Assembly: GCA_016214925.1 (NCBI GenBank)
Contig: JACRMO010000259.1
Span: forward strand, 1 to 15,596
Reading direction: 5' to 3'
Source: Gammaproteobacteria bacterium
Lineage (GTDB): Bacteria; Pseudomonadota; Gammaproteobacteria; Thiohalobacterales; Thiohalobacteraceae
Length of the DNA: 15,596 bases
Shown here: positions 1 through 6,173 of the stretch, one piece after another
Position numbering within the stretch: the stretch's first letter is position 1
Layout: each line of letters starts with the position of its first letter
Made by a program: the position numbers and the translations under genes
The notes under the pieces: generated by a model
The model's input: the letters and a program-made list of their open reading frames with translations, nothing else
Databases searched by the model: none
Told to the model about the DNA's origin: nothing

Positions 1-1292
1 AACTGATCCTCGCCGATCTTCGAGGTGGTGGCCTCGTGCTCGACCTTGGCCGTGGGATTGCGTACCTCGATGTGCGGGAAGGTGTGCGCCATGCAGCGGT
101 CACCCAGCAGCAAGGAGTCGCACTGGGTGTGATTGCGCGCGTTTTCCGCTTTATGGGCGATACGTACCTGACCGCGATAGGCATTGCTGCCATGACCGGC
201 GGAGATACCCTTGGACACGATGGTCGAGTGGGTGTTGCGGCCGACATGGATCATCTTGGTGCCGGTGTCCGCCTGCTGGTAGCCCTTGGTCACGGCGACG
301 GAATAGAACTCGCCGACGGAATCATCGCCGTGCAGAATGCAGCTTGGGTATTTCCAGGTGATCGCCGATCCGGTCTCGACCTGCGTCCAGGAAATGTGCG
401 AACGCGCGCCGCGGCAGTTGCCGCGCTTGGTGACGAAATTGTAGATACCGCCGCGTCCGTGCTCGTCGCCGGGATACCAATTCTGCACAGTCGAATATTT
501 GATGCGCGCGTCGTCCAGCGCGATCAGCTCGACCACCGCTGCGTGCAACTGGTTCTCATCGCGCATCGGCGCCGTGCAGCCCTCCAGATAACTCACATAG
601 CTGCCGGCGTCGGCGATGATGAGGGTGCGCTCGAACTGGCCGGTTTTGGCGCTGTTGATGCGGAAATAGGTCGAGAGTTCCATCGGGCAGCGCACGCCTT
701 TGGGGACGTATACGAAGGTTCCGTCGCTGAACACCGCGGAATTGAGCGTTGCGAAAAAATTGTCCTGATAGGAGACCACGGACCCGAGATACTGCCGGAC
801 CAGCTCCGGGTGCTCGCGTACCGCTTCGGAGATGGAGCAGAAGATCACGCCGGCTTCGGCAAGCTTCTTCTGGAAGGTGGTTGCCACCGACACGCTGTCG
901 AACACCGCGTCTACCGCTACACCGGCGAGCGCCTTTTGTTCCTCCAGCGGGATGCCCAGCTTGGCGTAGGTCTCCAGCAGTTTCGGATCGACCTCGTCGA
1001 GGCTTTTCGGACCGGATTGGGATCGCGGTGCCGCAAAGTAGGAGATCGCCTGATAGTCGATGGGCGGGTGTGTGACCGTGGACCATATCGGTTCGGTCTG
1101 CCCCGACCAAAGGCGATAGGCGGCGAGCCGCCAGTCCAGTAACCACGCCGGTTCCTGCTTCTTGGCGGAGATCGCGCGGATCACGTCCTCATTCAGGCCG
1201 GGCGGGAAGATGTCGGTCTGAATATCTGTGACAAAGCCCTGCGCATAGTCGCGGCGGATAAGTTCCTCGAGGTTGAGTGTATTCGCGCTCAT
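1..1292 (-). CDS. sufB: Fe-S cluster assembly scaffold SufB (partial, cut at left edge)
   Basis: The minus strand from the ATG at 1292-1290 is open to the window edge (430 codons, no stop), so the 3' end is missing. It begins MSANTLNLEELIRRDYAQGF and carries typical SufB segments: FVYVPKGVRCPMELSTYFRIN, the YLEGCTAPMRDENQLHAAVVE block, NWYPGDEHGRGGIYNFVTKRG, and HTQCDSLLLGD, whose Cys (residue 391) matches the conserved scaffold Cys of SufB. SufB is the core of the cytosolic SufBCD complex, which builds Fe-S clusters under iron or oxidative stress. A GGAG Shine-Dalgarno lies 6 nt before the ATG. Upstream are a TATAAT box and an IscR-like operator, so this is probably the first gene of a suf operon whose other genes lie left of the window. 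The large plus-strand ORF opposite it is an antisense shadow. Confidence 0.97.
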   Translation of the reverse strand, partial: MSANTLNLEELIRRDYAQGFVTDIQTDIFPPGLNEDVIRAISAKKQEPAWLLDWRLAAYRLWSGQTEPIWSTVTHPPIDYQAISYFAAPRSQSGPKSLDEVDPKLLETYAKLGIPLEEQKALAGVAVDAVFDSVSVATTFQKKLAEAGVIFCSISEAVREHPELVRQYLGSVVSYQDNFFATLNSAVFSDGTFVYVPKGVRCPMELSTYFRINSAKTGQFERTLIIADAGSYVSYLEGCTAPMRDENQLHAAVVELIALDDARIKYSTVQNWYPGDEHGRGGIYNFVTKRGNCRGARSHISWTQVETGSAITWKYPSCILHGDDSVGEFYSVAVTKGYQQADTGTKMIHVGRNTHSTIVSKGISAGHGSNAYRGQVRIAHKAENARNHTQCDSLLLGDRCMAHTFPHIEVRNPTAKVEHEATTSKIGEDQ

Positions 1293-1405
1293 AGTCACTC
1301 CGTTTTGGCGTGGATCCGATTGAGCGGGGGCGGGCGGGAGGGTCCTGGCCAGGATGCCAAGATCCGGCTACCAGACATCGCAAAAGTCGACTAACCAATC
1401 AAGTT

Positions 1406-1411
1406 ATTATA
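1406..1411 (-). promoter_or_regulatory. -10 box of the sufB promoter
   Basis: A perfect TATAAT reads on the minus strand. It predicts a transcript start near 1399 and a leader of about 107 nt before sufB. No good -35 lies 17 bp upstream (CTATTT). The place of the -35 is covered by the IscR-like operator, which suits a regulated promoter. Confidence 0.6.
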
Positions 1412-1417
1412 GTTTGA

Positions 1418-1442
1418 ATACTTGACTAAAATAGTCAACAAC
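1418..1442 (-). promoter_or_regulatory. IscR type 1-like operator before sufB
   Basis: The site contains a perfect palindrome, TTGACTA-AAA-TAGTCAA (1422-1438). Against the published IscR type 1 consensus (ATASYYGACT-RWWWY-AGTCRRSTAT) 23 of 25 positions match; only two of the last three bases differ. Relative to the TATAAT at 1406-1411 it covers about -19 to -43, so bound protein would block the -35. In known systems [2Fe-2S]-IscR binds type 1 sites and represses. An IscR or related Rrf2 regulator is therefore inferred; its gene is not in the window. Confidence 0.7.
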
Positions 1443-1601
1443 TGAGTGAGTCAGGTTGTTTTTGGCTCATAAGGGGGATGGATGGCTATGGGGAGGGAGA
1501 CTGGTGGGCAGCGTGACCGGCAAACGTTGTCACAGGGACAGCCGGCCGAAGCGGGTTTCCCGACATGCGACATGTCCGTCGCGAACCGCCGGGGTAAGCC
1601 A
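1443..1601. other. Spacer between hypB 3' end and the suf promoter
   Basis: I see no convincing gene here. A short GCGAC/GTCGC stem occurs near 1567-1582, but no T-run follows it on either strand, so no terminator is called. The short plus-strand ORF across this stretch runs into the antisense of hypB and has no recognisable product. Confidence 0.5.
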
Positions 1602-2456
1602 TTACGGCAGCTGCACGAATCGGTGTGGTTGACGGGTGTTTGTGTGAGTGTGCAGTGCCTGACCTTCAGGTTGTATTGCGGGACGTAAGGTTTCCTGCCG
1701 CATCAGGCGCGCACGCTGCGCGGCGACTTCGGCACGCAACCAATCCAACCAGGCATCGATGTTGCGCTGCTTGCGCGCGGCGACGGTGATGACCGGCGCG
1801 CGACTGGCGAGATTGCGCAGATGGCGTTCCGCCGCGACTGGATCGAAATCGTCGAGGACAGTCAGCAGATCCGCCTTGCTGATGAGCATCAGATCGGCGG
1901 CGCGGAACATCACCGGATATTTGGCGGGTTTGTCGTCGCCCTCGGTAACGGAGAGAAGGGTGATATTGCGGTGATGACCGAGATCGAAACTGGCCGGACA
2001 CACCAGATTGCCGACGTTCTCGATGAACAGGATGTCGATGTTGTCGAGGTCCAGTCGGTGCAGCGCGTCGTGCACCATATGCGCATCCAGATGACAGGCG
2101 GTGCCGGTGGCGATCTGCACGGCGGGCACGCCCTTGGCGCGGATGCGTTCGGCGTCGTTCTCGGTTTCCAGATCGCCTTCGATGACGGCGATGCGCAGTT
2201 CGCTGGCCAGCGCCTCGATGGTCGCTTCCAATAAGGCCGTCTTGCCCGAACCGGGAGAGGACATGAGGTTGATCGCGAGCACGCCGTGGCGGTCGAAGTG
2301 TTCGCGGTTATGCGTGGCCTGCCGGTCGTTCTCGGACAACAGGCCCTTGAGCAAGGTGATGGCCTCGCGGCCGTCGGCGCTACGGGCCAGCGGGCCGTCG
2401 TTGCGTACCAAGTGCGCATTGCCGGGGGTGATGTTGCAGCCACAGGTGTCGCACAT
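1602..2456 (-). CDS. hypB: Hydrogenase nickel incorporation GTPase HypB
   Basis: HypB is the GTPase that, with HypA, delivers Ni to the large subunit precursor of NiFe hydrogenases. The 284-residue protein starts MCDTCGC, the N-terminal CxxCGC high-affinity Ni site (Cys 2, 5, 7). The Walker A is SSPGSGKT (66-73), the G-domain metal site uses Cys121-His122 and Cys153 in ENVGNLVCP, and SKAD (193-196) is the guanine-specificity motif. The ATG has a clear AAGGAGA Shine-Dalgarno 7-8 nt upstream. A basic, His-containing C-terminal tail of about 40 residues (roughly 245-284, ending in several His residues) follows the G domain and is of unknown value. It is the last gene of a hypC-hypA-hypB run; hypD, hypE and hypF are not in the window. 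Confidence 0.97.
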   Translation of the reverse strand: MCDTCGCNITPGNAHLVRNDGPLARSADGREAITLLKGLLSENDRQATHNREHFDRHGVLAINLMSSPGSGKTALLEATIEALASELRIAVIEGDLETENDAERIRAKGVPAVQIATGTACHLDAHMVHDALHRLDLDNIDILFIENVGNLVCPASFDLGHHRNITLLSVTEGDDKPAKYPVMFRAADLMLISKADLLTVLDDFDPVAAERHLRNLASRAPVITVAARKQRNIDAWLDWLRAEVAAQRARLMRQETLRPAIQPEGQALHTHTNTRQPHRFVQLP

Positions 2457-2495
2457 CCCGAGTTCTCCTTAAACGGTTACGATCAATGATAATGC

Positions 2496-2579
2496 CGTAG
2501 GTTGGGGTGAGGCGATGTGTGCCGAACCCCAACGGACACCGTGACTGTTGGGGTTCGCTGCACTCACCACCAACCTACG
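2496..2579. repeat. Nested inverted REP-like repeat pair between hypA and hypB
   Basis: Outer arms: 2496-2511 (CGTAGGTTGGGGTGAG) pairs with 2563-2579, with one extra base in the right arm. Inner arms: CGAACCCCAAC (2523-2533) pairs perfectly with GTTGGGGTTCG (2547-2557). The left half can also fold alone, GTTGGGGT (2501-2508) with ACCCCAAC (2526-2533). This matches the common proteobacterial intergenic repeats starting with GTAGGTTGGG, here as two copies head to head. It lies inside the likely hypCAB transcript, where it could form a strong mRNA hairpin. Confidence 0.8.
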
Positions 2580-2587
2580 TCAGCCGA

Positions 2588-2962
2588 TCAATGACGACTG
2601 CTCGCAATGGGCAATTCGTCGCGCTCCAGCTCGACTTGTGCCAGCAGCAGTTCGTCGCCGCTGAGCAGCCGCGTGTGATAGTCACCGCAGACGCCGCAGA
2701 TCAGCCGGTTGACGGTTGCCTCAGATTCGGCGCCACAAGATTCGCATGCCACACGGATAGGTAAGGTCTCCAGGACCAGTTCCGCGTTCGCCGCCGCCGT
2801 ACCGGCGCTCGCAACCGGGTAGGCCTGGCGCAGCAACTGCGCTTCCACGCCGGACAGCGGGCCAATGCACACCACGACCTGTGTGATGCGTACCGCGCGT
2901 TCGCGCTGCACGATGTCATCCAGTTGGCGCACCAGCGCCTGACACACCGAAAGCTCATGCAT
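2588..2962 (-). CDS. hypA: Hydrogenase maturation nickel metallochaperone HypA
   Basis: HypA is a small Ni/Zn metallochaperone that hands Ni to the hydrogenase large subunit together with HypB. The 124-residue protein starts MHELS, where Met1-His2-Glu3 form the Ni site of the family. It has the two structural CxxC pairs of the Zn ribbon: CESC (Cys 73, 76) and CGVC (Cys 89, 92). The length is slightly above the usual 113-118 because of the C-terminal end. Its start overlaps the 3' end of hypC by 8 bp, so translation is probably coupled; there is no strong Shine-Dalgarno of its own. The REP-like repeat follows before hypB. Confidence 0.96.
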   Translation of the reverse strand: MHELSVCQALVRQLDDIVQRERAVRITQVVVCIGPLSGVEAQLLRQAYPVASAGTAAANAELVLETLPIRVACESCGAESEATVNRLICGVCGDYHTRLLSGDELLLAQVELERDELPIASSRH

Positions 2963-3206
2963 CGGCTGGATCCAACTGTGGAGACAGTTGCGCGAGCATT
3001 TCGTCGTAAAGCTCCCACGCCGAGCGCGCTTCCTGCTCGGTCATTTTCTGAATGGCATAGCCGACATGCACCATGACAAAGTCGCCGAGTTCCAGCGGCT
3101 CGCCCTGGAGCAGAAACAGATTGACGTCGCGCGATACACCCTTGGCCTCACAACGTGCGACAAAGCGGTCGATCTCGCGGATTTGCATCGGTATGCCAAG
3201 GCACAT
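2955..3206 (-). CDS. hypC: Hydrogenase assembly chaperone HypC
   Basis: HypC/HybG chaperones carry the Fe(CN)2CO unit with HypD and guard the large subunit precursor until Ni is inserted. From the ATG at 3206-3204 the product is 83 residues and starts MCLGIPMQ; Cys2, exposed after Met removal, is the essential residue. His47 in DFVMVHVGYAIQKM is the conserved partner. A longer reading from 3257 adds 17 residues, which would bury Cys2, so I reject it. The sequence GAGGAAA lies just before the chosen ATG. This is the first gene of hypCAB and faces a divergent plus-strand hydrogenase operon. Confidence 0.97.
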   Translation of the reverse strand: MCLGIPMQIREIDRFVARCEAKGVSRDVNLFLLQGEPLELGDFVMVHVGYAIQKMTEQEARSAWELYDEMLAQLSPQLDPADA

Positions 3207-3273
3207 GGGATTTCCTCGGAAGGCTGCGCACTCACGTGTGTCATAGCTACATTGCAACGCGACACAGGGAAAA

Positions 3274-3282
3274 GTCTAGCAT
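3274..3282 (-). promoter_or_regulatory. Possible extended -10 of the hypC promoter
   Basis: TGC-TAGACT on the minus strand fits an extended -10 (TGn plus a 4/6 match). Transcription would start near 3267, about 60 nt before hypC. The FNR-like box at 3307-3320 would then be centred near -46. Tentative. Confidence 0.3.
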
Positions 3283-3306
3283 TGCGTGCCGAGGATGCTA
3301 TGCCGT

Positions 3307-3320
3307 TTGATGCAGATCAT
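3307..3320 (-). promoter_or_regulatory. FNR/Anr-type box, hypC side
   Basis: Read on the plus strand it is TTGAT-GCAG-ATCAT, 9 of 10 informative positions of the FNR consensus TTGAT-N4-ATCAA. It lies about 100 bp upstream of hypC in the divergent hyp/hyn intergenic region. Anaerobic activation of hyp genes by FNR is known in enterobacteria, so control by an FNR-family regulator here is plausible. Confidence 0.55.
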
Positions 3321-3415
3321 CTTGCCGTGACGTGTAGACACCGTGTTGCGTGTCAGAGTGTCGGCGGCGGGCTATAACCATTATTCAGGCGCGTGTATTC
3401 GCATATAAGCGGTTT

Positions 3416-3429
3416 TTGATGCAGGTCAA
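3416..3429 (+). promoter_or_regulatory. FNR/Anr-type box upstream of the hyn operon
   Basis: TTGAT-GCAG-GTCAA matches 9 of 10 positions of the FNR consensus and shares TTTGATGCAG with the boxes at 3307 and 14206. It sits about 85 bp before the protease start. A possible promoter follows: TTGACC (3439-3444), 16 bp, GATACT (3461-3466). That would put the box near -50. Confidence 0.6.
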
Positions 3430-3446
3430 GGGGCCCTGTTGACCTG
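3422..3446. repeat. Inverted repeat overlapping the FNR-like box
   Basis: CAGGTCAA (3422-3429) and TTGACCTG (3439-3446) form a perfect 8-bp inverted repeat around a 9-nt GC-rich spacer. It reuses the right half of the FNR-like box and covers the candidate -35. It may be a second operator or a chance repeat. Confidence 0.4.
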
Positions 3447-3512
3447 TCACGCAGACGGACGATACTGAATACCCAAGAAGATAAACAAATGCATCAGCGT
3501 AGGAGAATGCCA

Positions 3513-3969
3513 GTGAGTCAAAGCGTGCTAGTGCTGGGTTTGGGACGAGGGTGCTGGCGTGCATGTCATCCGCTATCTCCAGGAACATCACCCCGATTTG
3601 CCGGACGTTGAATACCTCGACGGCGGTACGCTGAGTTTCACCCTGGCCGGACCGATCGAGGATGTTGATGGCCTGATCGTGGTCGACGCTGCGGAACTCG
3701 GCGCCGAGGCCGGTGCCATCCGCTGCTTCCAGAATCAGGCCATGGACACGTTCGTCGGCAGCAACCGTAAGCGCAGCGTGCACGAAGTCAGTCTCCTCGA
3801 TCTGTTGGCCGTTGCCTATCTCACCGAACGCCTGCCCGCGCGTCGCGCCCTGATCGGTATCCAACCGCACACCGTGGATTGGAGCGATCAACCCACCGCC
3901 AAGATTGCCGAAGCGATTCCGCAGGCGGGCCAACAGGTTCTGGACATTCTCCAGGAGTGGCGCCAATGA
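3513..3969 (+). pseudogene. hynD: NiFe hydrogenase maturation protease, frameshifted by a short deletion
   Basis: This family (HybD, HyaD, HupD) clips the C-terminal tail of the NiFe large subunit after Ni insertion. A GTG at 3513 has AGGAGA 6 nt upstream and begins VSQSVLVLGLG, the usual first strand. The family then has GNxLLxDEG. Here TTG (3540-3542) is followed after one base by GAC GAG GGT, so the Gly-Asn-x-Leu-Leu-x loop is missing (17 nt by the family spacing) and the frame shifts. The first frame stops at 3609-3611. The rest is intact in another frame from about 3544 to 3969: DEGAGVHVIRYL, IVVDAAELGA (Ni-binding Asp) and KRSVHEVSLLDLL (Ni-binding His). A GTG at 3559 with GAGGG 7 nt upstream could restart translation, but the product would lack the first strand and the Ni-binding Glu. 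An assembly error is possible. Its stop overlaps the next gene. Confidence 0.85.
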
Positions 3970-4421
3970 GCGGCCTCGAAGGCATCCCGGTGCACATTCA
4001 AAGCGCGCCGCGCGCCGTCGCCAGCGGCAATACCCAGGCCATCCTGGCCGAATTGGAAACCGCGCTACAGGCCCTGCTCGAGACCGGCCGGGAACACAGC
4101 ATCGACCTGCGCAGCCTGCCGCTTCTTCCCGGCGAACTCGACTATCTGCAACACACGCTCGGCACCGGCGAGGTGCGCGTCGAGGTCGATGCGCTCGGCA
4201 AAAGCGAAGTGCAGGAAACCGCGTTCCGCGGCATCTGGTGGGTGACGCACTGCAATACCGCGGATGACGTCATGGCGGAATTCATCGAAGTGAGTTTCTG
4301 TCCGGACATTATTCGCGCGCAGAGCGACGATGTCCGCGAAAGTCTGGACGCATTGAGTGTCCGGCTGGCGGGCGAGCCCGTCAGCAATCAAAATTGCCGA
4401 GGGGAAGGAGAGCCACTATGA
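3966..4421 (+). CDS. Hydrogenase expression/formation protein, HupH/HyaF C-terminal domain type
   Basis: The family is linked to maturation of NiFe hydrogenase (HyaF, HupH), though its exact reaction is not settled. The product has 151 residues from the ATG at 3966, which overlaps the protease stop (ATGA). Recognisable blocks are LGTGEVRVEV (65-74), with the Gly-x-Gly-Glu-Val pattern, and QETAFRGIWWV (83-93). HyaF and HupH are usually about 280 residues with two related halves; this protein has one. A longer reading from 3879 would run into the protease gene and is not needed. The 3' end overlaps the hynS ATG by 4 nt, so translation is probably coupled. Confidence 0.85.
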   Translation: MSGLEGIPVHIQSAPRAVASGNTQAILAELETALQALLETGREHSIDLRSLPLLPGELDYLQHTLGTGEVRVEVDALGKSEVQETAFRGIWWVTHCNTADDVMAEFIEVSFCPDIIRAQSDDVRESLDALSVRLAGEPVSNQNCRGEGEPL

Positions 4422-5512
4422 ATCGACGTCTCACCGTTGCGGAGCAATTGGCGAAACAGGGCGTCAGCCGCCGGGCGTTTCTGAAGTTCTGCGCGGCCGC
4501 CGCTTCGCTGATGGCATTACCGCCCGGCATGGCGCCCGCCATCGCCGAGGCCTTGGGCAAACGCACACGTCCGTCGGTGATCTGGTTGTCGTTCCAGGAA
4601 TGCACCGGCTGCACCGAATCGCTGACGCGTTCGCACACGGCGACAGTCGAGAGCCTGATCTTCGATATGATCTCGCTCGACTACCATCACACGCTGATGG
4701 CGGCGTCTGGCGAAGCTGCCGAACTCGCGCGTAAGCAGGCGATGGAACAGGCCGGTTACCTGGTGCTGGTTGATGGTTCCATACCGACCAAGGACGGTGG
4801 CATCTACTCGGCCATCGCCGGTGTGACCAATCTGCAAATGCTCAAGGAAACCCTGGAGAACGCGGCGGCCGTGGTTTCCATCGGCACCTGCGCGGCCTAC
4901 GGCGGTATCCCCAAGGCCGATCCCAATCCGACCGGCGCGAAGAGCGTACAGGCGCTGATGGACGAAGGCCTGGTGCCGCGCAAGCCGGTCATCAACGTTC
5001 CCGGTTGTCCGCCGATTCCGACCGTCATCACCGGTGTGCTGGCGCATTACCTGACCTTCGGTGAAATCCCCGAGCTCGATAACCTCGGACGTCCAACGAT
5101 GTTCTTCGGCGACAGCATTCACGATCGCTGCTACCGCCGGCCGTTCTACGATCAGGGCAAGTTCGCCAAGACCTTCGACGATGAAGGCGCGCGCAAGGGC
5201 TGGTGCCTGTTCGAGCTCGGCTGCAAAGGCCCGACCACACACAACGCCTGCGCGACCACCAAATGGAACAACGGCACCAGCTTCCCGATCGAATCGGGCC
5301 ACGGTTGTATCGGCTGTTCCGAACCGGACTTCTGGGATGCGGGCAGTTTCTACAGTGCCTTGTCCATGCCGACGACGCCGCTGGATCTCGCCGCCGGGGC
5401 CGCGGTGGCCGGCGCGGCCATCGGTGTCGGTGTGGCACTCGCCAATCGGAGCAAGAAAGGCGCCGCCAAATCGGCGCATCAATCGGCGGGTCTTGCGGAT
5501 CTGGAGAAGTGA
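4418..5512 (+). CDS. hynS: NiFe hydrogenase small subunit, group 1e (HynS/HydA type)
   Basis: Electron-transfer subunit of a periplasm-facing, membrane-bound uptake hydrogenase. The start at 4418 (364 residues) has GGAAGGAG 7 nt upstream and yields a Tat signal with SRRAFLK at 17-23. The proximal cluster ligands are Cys62, 65 (CTGC), 158 and 197. The distal cluster uses His235, Cys238, 263 and 269, and the medial cluster Cys278, 297 and 300. The motif is CTGC, not CTCC, so the extra proximal Cys residues of O2-tolerant group 1d enzymes are absent. A hydrophobic stretch at 322-342 followed by basic residues is the usual C-terminal membrane anchor. Isp1 begins 1 nt after the stop, which assigns this as the Isp-type hydrogenase. 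Confidence 0.97.
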   Translation: MNRRLTVAEQLAKQGVSRRAFLKFCAAAASLMALPPGMAPAIAEALGKRTRPSVIWLSFQECTGCTESLTRSHTATVESLIFDMISLDYHHTLMAASGEAAELARKQAMEQAGYLVLVDGSIPTKDGGIYSAIAGVTNLQMLKETLENAAAVVSIGTCAAYGGIPKADPNPTGAKSVQALMDEGLVPRKPVINVPGCPPIPTVITGVLAHYLTFGEIPELDNLGRPTMFFGDSIHDRCYRRPFYDQGKFAKTFDDEGARKGWCLFELGCKGPTTHNACATTKWNNGTSFPIESGHGCIGCSEPDFWDAGSFYSALSMPTTPLDLAAGAAVAGAAIGVGVALANRSKKGAAKSAHQSAGLADLEK

Positions 5513-5513
5513 C

Positions 5514-6173
5514 ATGGGCGAAGTCGAATTCTTGAATTGGGTGCGCGGGTCCGGGCTGAACATCGCCATTGCGGTGTTTCTGCTGGGTGTGATCTTGCGC
5601 TTGATCGAGATCTACAGTTTGGGGCGCAAGCCGGATCTGTCCGCGCCACGACATGCCGCCGGTGCGTCGGGGCTGCACACGGTGTTCCGCCGTTCGCTAC
5701 CACCACCGGGGATGATGAAGCGTTCGCCCGTCAGCTACATCGGCGGCTACATCTTCCATATCGGACTTGCGGTGGTCGTGTTCCTGTTCGCACCGCACAT
5801 CAAGCTCATCGAGAATTTCTTCGGGCTGTCGTGGCCAGGGCTGCCTTCGCAAGTCGTGGATCTGGTGGCAGTGATTACCTTGGTGGCGATGGTCGTGGTG
5901 TTGGTGGATCGCATTACCAAACCGGTCAAACGCTTCCTGTCCACCTTTGAAGATTATTTCACCTGGACAGTCACATTCCTTCCCGTGCTGACGGGTTACC
6001 TGGCGGTGAAACACTTGCTGCTGCCCTATACCACAATGCTAGCGTTGCACATCCTGTCCGTGGAGATTCTCTTGGTGGTGTTGCCGTTCACCAAGCTGTT
6101 TCATGCCTTCACAGTGTTCGGTTCGCGCTGGTTCAATGGTCATCTCAACGCTCACAAAGGTGTGCCGGTATGA
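5514..6173 (+). CDS. isp1: Isp1, cytochrome b-like membrane subunit of the HynSL hydrogenase
   Basis: Isp1 is related to NarI/DsrM-type cytochromes b and is thought to pass electrons from HynSL to the quinone pool or to Isp2. The product has 219 residues, about five membrane segments (roughly 14-34, 74-94, 114-133, 150-170, 176-198) and candidate haem His residues 82, 167, 179 and 197. The ATG at 5514 lies 1 nt after the hynS stop, with GGAGAAG upstream inside hynS. A longer open reading from 5061 is only antisense-free frame space inside hynS and is ignored. The 3' end overlaps isp2 by 4 nt (ATGA). Confidence 0.93.
   Translation: MGEVEFLNWVRGSGLNIAIAVFLLGVILRLIEIYSLGRKPDLSAPRHAAGASGLHTVFRRSLPPPGMMKRSPVSYIGGYIFHIGLAVVVFLFAPHIKLIENFFGLSWPGLPSQVVDLVAVITLVAMVVVLVDRITKPVKRFLSTFEDYFTWTVTFLPVLTGYLAVKHLLLPYTTMLALHILSVEILLVVLPFTKLFHAFTVFGSRWFNGHLNAHKGVPV

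Noticed and set aside
36..1142. Long plus-strand open frame (368 codons)
   Set aside because: It is antisense to sufB, whose minus-strand protein is clearly recognisable; the plus-strand translation looks like no family.
1560..1590. Rho-independent terminator between hypB and sufB
   Set aside because: A short GCGAC/GTCGC stem exists but no T-run follows on either strand.
3258..3512. Sigma-54 (-24/-12) promoter in the hyp/hyn intergenic region
   Set aside because: A GGCAC occurs on the minus strand near 3290, but the GC of the -12 element is not at the required spacing.
4598..4612. O2-tolerant (six-Cys proximal cluster) hydrogenase
   Set aside because: HynS has CTGC at 62-65, not CTCC, so the supernumerary Cys is absent.
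4517..5569. Long minus-strand open frame (350 codons)
   Set aside because: Shadow of hynS caused by high GC content and codon bias; same for the minus-strand frames opposite hynL and hydA.
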